DNA of 5,606 nucleotides from Balneolia bacterium (lineage in GTDB: Bacteria > Bacteroidota > Rhodothermia > Balneolales > Cyclonatronaceae). The notes below the pieces were generated by a model. It made no database searches, was not told the DNA's origin, and was given only the letters and a program-made list of their open reading frames with translations. Of this stretch, positions 1 through 4,255 are shown piece after piece (position 1 is the stretch's first letter; every line of letters begins with the position of its first letter). The stretch is from NCBI GenBank assembly GCA_003567135.1, contig PXAI01000312.1, forward strand, positions 1 through 5,606. Reading direction: 5' to 3'. A program made the position numbers and the translations under genes.

Positions 1-125
1 ACAGCCCGATGGGAAGAATCGCTCAGCCGGAAGAAGTGGCGCGAATCGTGCTTTCAATGTGCCTCGACCAGAATCTTTTCCTGAACGGAGATGACATCAA
101 GGCCGACGGCGCGTCATCTGCCTGA
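1..125 (+). CDS. Short-chain dehydrogenase/reductase, C-terminal end only
   Basis: Reading from base 3, the last 40 codons of a gene are visible, ending in TGA at 123-125; the start lies left of the window. The peptide contains PMGRIAQPEEVARIVLSMC, then NGDDIKADG close to the end. This matches the C-terminal pattern of classical short-chain dehydrogenases (P.GR...PEEVA, a hydrophobic helix, then a small loop ending in a DG pair), which are NAD(P)-dependent oxidoreductases of the Rossmann fold. The catalytic Tyr-Lys and the cofactor-binding glycines lie outside the window, so substrate and cofactor preference cannot be told. The other two forward frames are closed by stops within this stretch. 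The family call is fairly safe; the specific function is unknown. A stretch without genes follows. Confidence 0.8.
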   Translation, partial: SPMGRIAQPEEVARIVLSMCLDQNLFLNGDDIKADGASSA

Positions 126-248
126 AAATATCTGATTCAGTTTTTCTACTGTCCAGCCTGTTCCGATTACTCGTAGGGAAAAGTACTTTTGATTTTGAAA
201 TTGTTTGTCTTTCTCAGAAAAAAAGAAATCCGGCCTATGGATAAAATG

Positions 249-298
249 GCGTTAAGAACCGTAGCGGAGTGAAGCGTTAAGAATAAAATCATTCCGCT
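249..298 (+). repeat. Direct repeat GCGTTAAGAA x2 plus a 6-bp dyad
   Basis: GCGTTAAGAA occurs at 249-258 and again at 274-283, with start points 25 bp apart. Between and beyond them AGCGGA (263-268) pairs with TCCGCT (293-298), so the second direct repeat would lie in the loop of a short stem. The block is the left shoulder of the larger inverted-repeat element. Its role is unknown; it could be part of a dispersed genomic repeat or a binding site. Confidence 0.4.
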
Positions 299-340
299 GA
301 GGAACGTGGGAATTGGTTAATAAAGTTGCGATGCGAAATT

Positions 341-370
341 CCCCCTTACGAAGGGGGTTAGGGGGATGAC
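341..370 (+). repeat. Left C/G-rich palindromic unit
   Basis: CCCCCTT (341-347) and AAGGGGG (351-357) form a perfect 7-bp stem with a three-base ACG loop. TTA and a second G-run follow, ending in GGGGGATGAC (361-370). The same unit lies inverted at 469-500. The unit resembles the C-run/G-run palindromes dispersed through many bacterial genomes, which are often mis-annotated as small proteins. The paired G-runs could also form unusual DNA structure on one strand. Confidence 0.6.
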
Positions 371-468
371 CTATGGTAGCTATCGAAAACCAACGTCGAT
401 TTCCAGGAAAGGCTATTTCTTAAAATGATACCATTGGGATTGGCAACGCTGGTCTTAACAGCGGAAGA

Positions 469-500
469 GTCATCCCCCCCAACCCCCCTTCAAAAAGGGG
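469..500 (-). repeat. Right C/G-rich palindromic unit, inverted copy
   Basis: GTCATCCCCC (469-478) is the exact reverse complement of 361-370. Two more Cs, AA and a second C-run follow, then a stem CCCCTT (485-490) with AAGGGG (495-500). It differs from the left copy in G/C-run lengths (7 and 6 Cs here against 5 and 5 Gs on the left) and in its AT-rich loop. Such differences suit an older, drifting repeat, or slippage in homopolymer runs. The two units face each other across about 100 bp. Confidence 0.6.
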
Positions 501-561
501 AGGACTTAATTCATTGATTATATTTAGTATAAAAATAATATAGGCTAGCCATTTTATCCCA

Positions 562-604
562 GCCGGCAGCTTTTGGGTTACCTGGCGTCTGTGCGACTGC
601 CGGC
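562..604. repeat. GC-rich hairpin GCCGGCAG ... CTGCCGGC
   Basis: A perfect 8-bp inverted repeat (562-569 and 597-604) encloses a 27-base loop. It overlaps the right outer arm of the larger repeat element. No T-run follows on the plus strand, so it does not look like an intrinsic terminator. It may be an extra REP-like unit or the edge of the element. Confidence 0.4.
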
Positions 605-676
605 GCATCCGCACAAAAGGTTAACGACGCCTTAATGAGATAGTCGGTGCAACCAGCTTAGGAGTTCATTTAAAAA

Positions 677-708
677 ACTGTTTAAAAAACGAGCATATTT
701 TAAACAGT
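677..708. promoter_or_regulatory. 11-bp perfect dyad upstream of the S12 hydrolase gene
   Basis: ACTGTTTAAAA (677-687) is repeated inverted as TTTTAAACAGT (698-708), with a 10-base spacer. Its right arm ends 54 bases before the ATG at 763. The AT-rich symmetrical half-sites with about two helical turns between their centres fit an operator for a dimeric regulator. A transcribed stem-loop is the alternative. It lacks a GC stem and clean T-run, so a standard terminator is less likely. No promoter could be assigned with confidence. Confidence 0.4.
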
Positions 709-762
709 AGAAGGTTTTTGCGGATTCACTATCTTCCTGTTTCTAATTAAAGTGAACCGGCT

Positions 763-2391
763 ATGTCCAGATATTTGCTGATACTCTTTTTATTAATTCC
801 CGTGGCCAGCGCCGAGGCGCGCCAGGCTGTGGCTGAGTGGGAAGCCGTGGCTGAGAGTCACGACGCCATGGGAATGGCCGTGGTCGGCTGGTGCGGTGAT
901 ACGCACGATGAACTTTATTTTGGTAAACGTGATTTCGCACGAAACCTGCCGCTCAATGAGGACACGATGTTCCGTATCGCCTCAACCAGTAAACTGGTGA
1001 CGTCTATGGCCGCGCTCTGGCTCTACGATCAGGAACTGCTTGATCTGGACGCCCCGCTTGGCGATTATCTCAACTTTGAGCCTGTAAATCCCGATTTCCC
1101 GAATCACGAAATTACCACGCGGATGCTCCTCACGCACACCAGCAGCATTCAGGATGGCGATTTTTACATGGATTTTTTGCTCGATTCGTACAATTTCAGC
1201 ACGCCGCCTTCGATATCCGAAGTGCTGACACCAGGTGGTAATTATTTTGCTCCGAACCACTGGCGGCTCGAACCTCCGGGATCGTTTTTTATGTACTCAA
1301 ATCTCAATTTTGGTATGATCGCCTCGGTGATTGAGGCGGTCACAGAAGAGCGGTTTGATGTATGGATGTTCAACGAATTTTTGCCCATGCTGGAGATCCC
1401 CGGAAGTTTTAATCCGGCGGATATTGAGAACATTGATGATGTGGCGGTTTTATACCGCAAGCCCGGAACCGTGTGGCAGCCGCAGCTGGATAATTATCAG
1501 GGCGTACAGCCGCCGCAGCGTAATCTGAGTAACTATCAGCCGGGGGATAACGGGATTTTATTTGCCCCGCAGGGCGGATTACGAACGTCTGCTCAGGGGC
1601 TCTTGCAGGTTGGACGAGTCCTGCTGAATGATGGCTGGCTGGACGATACTCAGATTTTGTCGGAGGAATCCCTGAACCTGATGCTGGAGCCGCAGTGGGA
1701 GTATGAAGGGAACAACGGCGACAATTATTTCGGGCTTTACTACGCATTCAGCACGGGCGCGCATATCACCACAAACCGTCCGGGCGAGGATGTTGTAGTT
1801 CCCGGATATCCGATGGTTGGCCATCCCGGCGCGGCGTACGGACTGGCGAGCGATCTGTATGTGAATCCGGAGAAAAACGCGGCAATTGTGTTCATCACAA
1901 ACGGAGTCGGAAACGGATTCGGCTTCGATAACCGATCCGCTTTTTACACCATCGAAACAGACGTTTTTGAAATATACGCCCAGCACATTTTTGATGTCTG
2001 CGAAACCGAAAGCGATGATAACGGTGATGACGGCGACAACGGCGATGATGGAGATGATGACGGCGATAACGGAGACGACGATGAAGATACCGACACCTCT
2101 GCCGGATACGAAGATTCCGGAATTCCAGCATATACCAAGCTGCATCCCAACTATCCCAATCCATTTAATCCATCAACGCAGATTCGATTCAGCCTTCACG
2201 AACACAGCGCGGTAACTATTGAGGTCTATAATCTCGCCGGCCAGCGTGTGGGAACCGTATCGAACTCAGATTTTCCGCCCGGTAAGCATACCGTTCGGTT
2301 TGATGCGCAGGGATTATCATCAGGAATCTATCTGGTTCGTCTTCAGGCCGGATCAATCGTGTTGACCCGGAAAATTACGCTGATTCGGTAG
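763..2391 (+). CDS. Secreted S12-type serine hydrolase (beta-lactamase/PBP fold) with T9SS sorting domain
   Basis: The 542-residue protein starts with a short signal peptide (MSRYLLILFLLIPVASA, likely cleaved after Ala17). The catalytic domain (about 25-412) carries the three hallmarks of serine beta-lactamase-related enzymes: SxxK as S74-T-S-K77, YxN as Y178-S-N180, and the HxG form of the third motif as H354-P-G356 in VGHPGAAYG; LLTHTSS (122-128) is another family block. Residues 418-444 form an Asp/Gly/Asn linker. The end (about 458-542), with NYPNPFNPSTQIRFSL and GIYLVRL, is a type IX secretion type A sorting domain, so the protein is probably exported across the outer membrane and released or surface-attached. 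Only two cysteines exist, Cys44 and Cys413, bracketing the catalytic domain; a disulfide is plausible. Family members include esterases, D-amino-acid peptidases and class C-like beta-lactamases, so the substrate is open. The ATG at 763 is chosen because the signal peptide begins there; upstream there is only a weak purine stretch (AAAG). Confidence 0.88.
   Translation: MSRYLLILFLLIPVASAEARQAVAEWEAVAESHDAMGMAVVGWCGDTHDELYFGKRDFARNLPLNEDTMFRIASTSKLVTSMAALWLYDQELLDLDAPLGDYLNFEPVNPDFPNHEITTRMLLTHTSSIQDGDFYMDFLLDSYNFSTPPSISEVLTPGGNYFAPNHWRLEPPGSFFMYSNLNFGMIASVIEAVTEERFDVWMFNEFLPMLEIPGSFNPADIENIDDVAVLYRKPGTVWQPQLDNYQGVQPPQRNLSNYQPGDNGILFAPQGGLRTSAQGLLQVGRVLLNDGWLDDTQILSEESLNLMLEPQWEYEGNNGDNYFGLYYAFSTGAHITTNRPGEDVVVPGYPMVGHPGAAYGLASDLYVNPEKNAAIVFITNGVGNGFGFDNRSAFYTIETDVFEIYAQHIFDVCETESDDNGDDGDNGDDGDDDGDNGDDDEDTDTSAGYEDSGIPAYTKLHPNYPNPFNPSTQIRFSLHEHSAVTIEVYNLAGQRVGTVSNSDFPPGKHTVRFDAQGLSSGIYLVRLQAGSIVLTRKITLIR
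2014..2097 (+). repeat. Degenerate GAY/GGN codon repeat encoding an acidic linker
   Basis: This stretch encodes residues 418-445 of the S12 hydrolase, almost only Asp, Gly and Asn. Nearly every codon is GAT/GAC, GGN or AAC, giving a trinucleotide-like low-complexity tract. It separates the catalytic domain from the secretion domain. The pattern suggests a flexible, possibly calcium-binding spacer whose length could change by in-frame slippage. Confidence 0.65.
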
Positions 2392-2392
2392 T

Positions 2393-2416
2393 TCAATATT
2401 AAATCCCGAATATTGA
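2393..2416. terminator. Stem-loop between convergent genes, possible weak terminator
   Basis: TCAATATT (2393-2400) and AATATTGA (2409-2416) form a perfect 8-bp inverted repeat with an 8-base loop, two bases after the stop of the S12 hydrolase gene. Its position between two convergent genes suits a bidirectional terminator, but the stem is AT-rich and neither side has a T-run. It could equally be an RNA-end stabilising hairpin. Confidence 0.3.
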
Positions 2417-2460
2417 GCAGGAAATAAGAACTGCATTTGAGGTTTTCAGCTTGGAGTAGC

Positions 2461-2790
2461 TTATCCCGTGTTGTGCCTTCGTTCTTTTCTTTCGTAGAGT
2501 TTCTTACCCACTCTGTTGATGTGATCAAGCAATTCAGGATTCGATATTTTATCATAAACCGAAACATCAAACTTGTAAGGCAACATCAAATCATCTAAAT
2601 CGAACTCAATTTTTGTCTGTAAAGTCAAATCAATACCTTCTCCTACTAAAGTAAGGTCTATGTCTGAAGCAGGTTTAAAGGTGCCCATTGCTCTTGATCC
2701 ATAAAGCAAGACTTCTTCTACCTGATGAAATTTTTTGAAGACTGCCCGAATGCCGGCAATTTCTTCGTTTGTCAAGCCTGAACGATTCAT
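2461..2790 (-). CDS. mntA: Minimal nucleotidyltransferase, probable antitoxin (MntA-like)
   Basis: The 109-residue protein has the minimal nucleotidyltransferase signature GSX10DXD: G31-S32, ten residues, then D43-I-D45, with the third acidic residue probably D75 in KFDVSVYD. These bind metal and ATP in the polymerase-beta-type fold. In characterised HEPN-MNT pairs (type VII toxin-antitoxin) the MntA enzyme transfers AMP from ATP onto a tyrosine of the HepT toxin and so silences it. The gene lies one base downstream of the HEPN gene on the same strand (stop TAA 2794-2792, A, then ATG 2790-2788). There is no separate ribosome site, so translation is probably coupled. An additional acidic patch (FDLDD, 63-67) lies between the DXD and the third Asp. 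Length is normal for the family and nothing looks broken. The fold call is strong; the antitoxin role is inferred from the partner and from related systems. Confidence 0.85.
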   Translation of the reverse strand: MNRSGLTNEEIAGIRAVFKKFHQVEEVLLYGSRAMGTFKPASDIDLTLVGEGIDLTLQTKIEFDLDDLMLPYKFDVSVYDKISNPELLDHINRVGKKLYERKERRHNTG

Positions 2791-2791
2791 T

Positions 2792-3268
2792 TTATAAAAT
2801 ACTTCCCTGTTCTCCGCTTCTTTTAGCTTCCATATTTCTATGGAATTCTACAAAAGCGGGGTAATATTCATTTATTATTTTAGAATAAATTTCATCTGCA
2901 GTCTCTTCATTATACGTGTGCGAAGTTTTATTTCGGCTTCCAATCATTTCCATCCAAACATTGCCGTCTGACACTAAGTTGAGCTGATAAGCTTCTCTTG
3001 TTGCGTCTCTGCTGCCCCCAACATCAGGATTCCCCTGAAACTTCGCATAGTCTTTCATCACATTCCAGGCCAGTTCGTGGGTATACTCAAACCGCTGAAT
3101 TAATCCCTCCTTAATCATTTCATCCAGCACAAAGCCTGAAGCAGTATCGTCAAGAGGCTCGCCTTCATCCTCAAAATTGTGCTTAATGTATTCAACTGCT
3201 TGAGATAGTTTGCGTAGCGCTTTTACAAAATTCGAAAATCTCTGTTCCCATCTTATGTCTTGTGACAT
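2792..3268 (-). CDS. hepT: HEPN-domain protein, HI0074 family, probable toxin (HepT-like)
   Basis: The 158-residue, all-helical-looking protein begins QDIRWEQRFSNFVKAL and contains GLIQRFEYTHELAWNVMKDY (55-74). Both blocks are typical of the 'nucleotidyltransferase substrate-binding' HI0074 family. The HEPN ribonuclease motif RX4HXY is intact: R112, four residues, H117-T-Y119. In type VII toxin-antitoxin systems this motif is the RNase active site, and its tyrosine is the residue AMP-ylated by MntA; related toxins attack tRNA or other RNA. Residues 31-50 form an acidic stretch (NFEDEGEPLDD) between the first and second helices, probably a loop. The start ATG at 3268 fits the family N-terminus; upstream is an A-run (AAAAAA) and no Shine-Dalgarno. 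Spot counts of four 60-base lines in the pair give about 30-50% GC, against about 50-53% in two lines of the neighbouring genes, suggesting acquisition. Family and motif are firm; toxicity is inferred. Confidence 0.87.
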   Translation of the reverse strand: MSQDIRWEQRFSNFVKALRKLSQAVEYIKHNFEDEGEPLDDTASGFVLDEMIKEGLIQRFEYTHELAWNVMKDYAKFQGNPDVGGSRDATREAYQLNLVSDGNVWMEMIGSRNKTSHTYNEETADEIYSKIINEYYPAFVEFHRNMEAKRSGEQGSIL

Positions 3269-3391
3269 TTTTTTAGTCGTTATGTGACTGATAGTGCCCG
3301 CATTTAATTTACGTACGAATCACATCTCACGCTAATCCAAATATCTCCGATAGTATTTCCACGTAATCACCTCAATGTTGCTATTGCGGTA

Positions 3392-3414
3392 TTTTTTCAA
3401 TCCAACTGAAAAAA
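3392..3414. promoter_or_regulatory. A/T-tract dyad TTTTTTCA ... TGAAAAAA
   Basis: An exact 8-bp inverted repeat (3392-3399 and 3407-3414) with a 7-base spacer sits in the middle of the divergent control region. The phased A- and T-tracts would bend DNA. It could be a regulator site or part of an upstream promoter element. Chance is a real alternative in AT-rich DNA. Confidence 0.3.
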
Positions 3415-3438
3415 GCCATTTTCAATAATGATACTCAC

Positions 3439-3455
3439 ATTAACGAACCGTTAAT
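3439..3455. promoter_or_regulatory. 17-bp dyad ATTAACG-AAC-CGTTAAT upstream of ppgK
   Basis: Two perfect 7-bp arms (3439-3445 and 3449-3455) flank a 3-base spacer, 47 bases before the ppgK ATG. The compact symmetry looks like an operator for a dimeric repressor or activator of the glucokinase gene. TTT follows the right arm, so a very small hairpin is also possible, but its loop and stem are too small for a good terminator. Confidence 0.4.
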
Positions 3456-3502
3456 TTTGCCCCTATTGTTTTTTTGATGTTGATTTGTTCTTATTCTGCG
3501 AA

Positions 3503-4255
3503 ATGGAAGTTTTAGGAATTGATATCGGGGGATCAGGAATTAAGGCGAGCGTGGTTGATACGGAAACCGGCACGCTGCTTGGCGAGCGTTTCAGAATTCC
3601 GACTCCTGCGGACACTTCACCGCCCAAAATTATGTCGCGGATTCATGATATCCGAACGCACTTTCAGTGGGAGGGGCCGATTGGCGTGGCTATTCCCGAA
3701 TCGGTTAGGTACGGCGTTGTGCAGCAGGCCAATAACCTCGATGGGTCCTGGGTGGATGTGAACGCGCAGGAGCTGTTCGAGCAAACTACCGATTGTCCGG
3801 TAGCCGTGCTGAATGACGCCGACGCGGCCGGAGTTGCCGAAATGAAATTCGGCGCGGGCGAAAATCAGAAAGGCGTGGTGATACTGCTGACGGTCGGTAC
3901 GGGAATCGGGTCAGCGCTTTTTATGGAGAAAAAACTGGTGCCCAATACCGAACTGGGTCACTTGCTTGTCGGAAATAATCAGGCGGGGGATTATGCCTCG
4001 GAGCGCACCCGAATCAACGAGGGCCTGAAGCGCCGCGAATGGGCTAAGCGTCTTGAGGAAGTGCTTCAATTCTACGAAAGAATTTTTTATCCGGATTTGT
4101 TCATCATCAGCGGCGGGATGAGCGATCAGGCCGATAAAACGCTGCCCCATGTCGACATCCGCACTCCGCTTGTGCCGGCTGCATTTCTGAACAACGCCGG
4201 AATTGCCGGTGCCGCGATTGTCGCCGCAGAAATGATTTCGGAAACAGGCCGTTAA
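3503..4255 (+). CDS. ppgK: Polyphosphate glucokinase (ROK family)
   Basis: The 250-residue cytoplasmic enzyme phosphorylates glucose to glucose-6-phosphate using inorganic polyphosphate (often also ATP) as donor. It shows the phosphate-binding loop D7-IGGSGIK14, the catalytic block N104-DADAAGVAE with D105 as probable base, the second phosphate loop LTVGTGIGSALF (129-140), the sugar-contact motif ELGH (150-153), DYASER (163-168), and YPDLFIISGG (196-205). NTELGH and DYASER are typical of polyphosphate glucokinases, as is the lack of the zinc-binding cysteine cluster of other ROK kinases. The residue after the first lysine loop is Ala15 where relatives usually have Gly. The ATG at 3503 is preferred; a TTG at 3485 in the same frame would add six unlikely residues (FLFCE after the start). 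A plain ROK glucokinase is the alternative. The stop overlaps the convergent peptidase gene by four bases, so no separate terminator fits between them. Confidence 0.88.
   Translation: MEVLGIDIGGSGIKASVVDTETGTLLGERFRIPTPADTSPPKIMSRIHDIRTHFQWEGPIGVAIPESVRYGVVQQANNLDGSWVDVNAQELFEQTTDCPVAVLNDADAAGVAEMKFGAGENQKGVVILLTVGTGIGSALFMEKKLVPNTELGHLLVGNNQAGDYASERTRINEGLKRREWAKRLEEVLQFYERIFYPDLFIISGGMSDQADKTLPHVDIRTPLVPAAFLNNAGIAGAAIVAAEMISETGR

Larger units (their letters stand above)
231..566. repeat. Nested inverted-repeat element, MITE/REP-like
   Basis: GGATAAAATGGC at 239-250 recurs as its exact reverse complement at 548-559. Just outside these arms, CCGGC at 231-235 pairs with GCCGG at 562-566, giving roughly 20-bp imperfect outer arms. 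Inside them sits a second inverted pair of C/G-rich palindromic units (341-370 and 469-500). The centre (371-468) also shows weak inverted similarity: ATGGTA near 374 against TACCAT near 428, and AACCAACGT near 389 against ACGCTGGT near 446. Paired arms with no internal gene resemble a degenerate miniature inverted-repeat transposable element or a REP-type doublet. I found no clear target-site duplication and no transposase, so mobility is inference. Confidence 0.45.
126..762. other. 637-bp intergenic region rich in inverted repeats
   Basis: No believable gene lies here. The only longer open frame (minus strand, 420-614) is made largely from the C/G-rich repeat and has no domain character. 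What the stretch does hold is structure: a 12-bp palindrome AAAAGTACTTTT (179-190), a nested inverted-repeat element (231-566), a GC-rich hairpin (562-604) and an 11-bp dyad (677-708) ahead of the S12 hydrolase gene. I see no tRNA, rRNA or known riboswitch fold. A small RNA cannot be excluded. Confidence 0.7.
3269..3502. promoter_or_regulatory. Divergent control region between hepT and ppgK
   Basis: This 234-bp AT-rich gap must hold the promoters of both divergent transcription units. No long open frame fits. I could not place a convincing -35/-10 or Bacteroidota-type TAnnTTTG box on either side; the best partial match is GATATTTG on the minus strand near 3338-3345, lacking a correctly spaced -33 element. 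A small dyad AGTC (3275-3278) ... GACT (3286-3289) sits directly before the hepT start and could be an operator, but it is short. Confidence 0.5.

Noticed and set aside
132..145. CTGATTCAG followed by TTTTT as a terminator of the dehydrogenase gene
   Set aside because: The stem is only 4 bp with a single-base loop, too small to fold as a normal intrinsic terminator.
179..190. AAAAGTACTTTT, a 12-bp perfect palindrome
   Set aside because: It is low-complexity A/T with a GTAC core, and no second copy or context was seen, so it is noted but not given a function.
231..566. A CRISPR array
   Set aside because: The repeats are inverted pairs and one short direct pair, with no regular repeat-spacer series and no cas genes nearby.
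420..614. A 64-residue open frame on the minus strand with the peptide SPPLFEGGLGG
   Set aside because: It is the translation of the C/G-rich palindromic repeat. There is no domain, signal or start context, and such peptides are a familiar artefact of these repeats.
1579..2145. A 188-residue minus-strand frame with Val/Ile-rich runs resembling a membrane segment
   Set aside because: The hydrophobic runs are the reverse complement of the Asp/Gly codon repeat (GAY read backwards gives Val/Ile), so the membrane look is an artefact.
2392..3427. TTCAATA at both sides of the hepT-mntA cassette as a target-site duplication
   Set aside because: Seven AT-rich bases can easily recur by chance over 1 kb, and no transposase or terminal repeats accompany them. 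It is kept only as a minor remark under the island finding.
3485..3502. TTG at 3485 as the ppgK start
   Set aside because: It adds six residues before the well-aligned MEVLGIDIGG start, which matches where the family begins.
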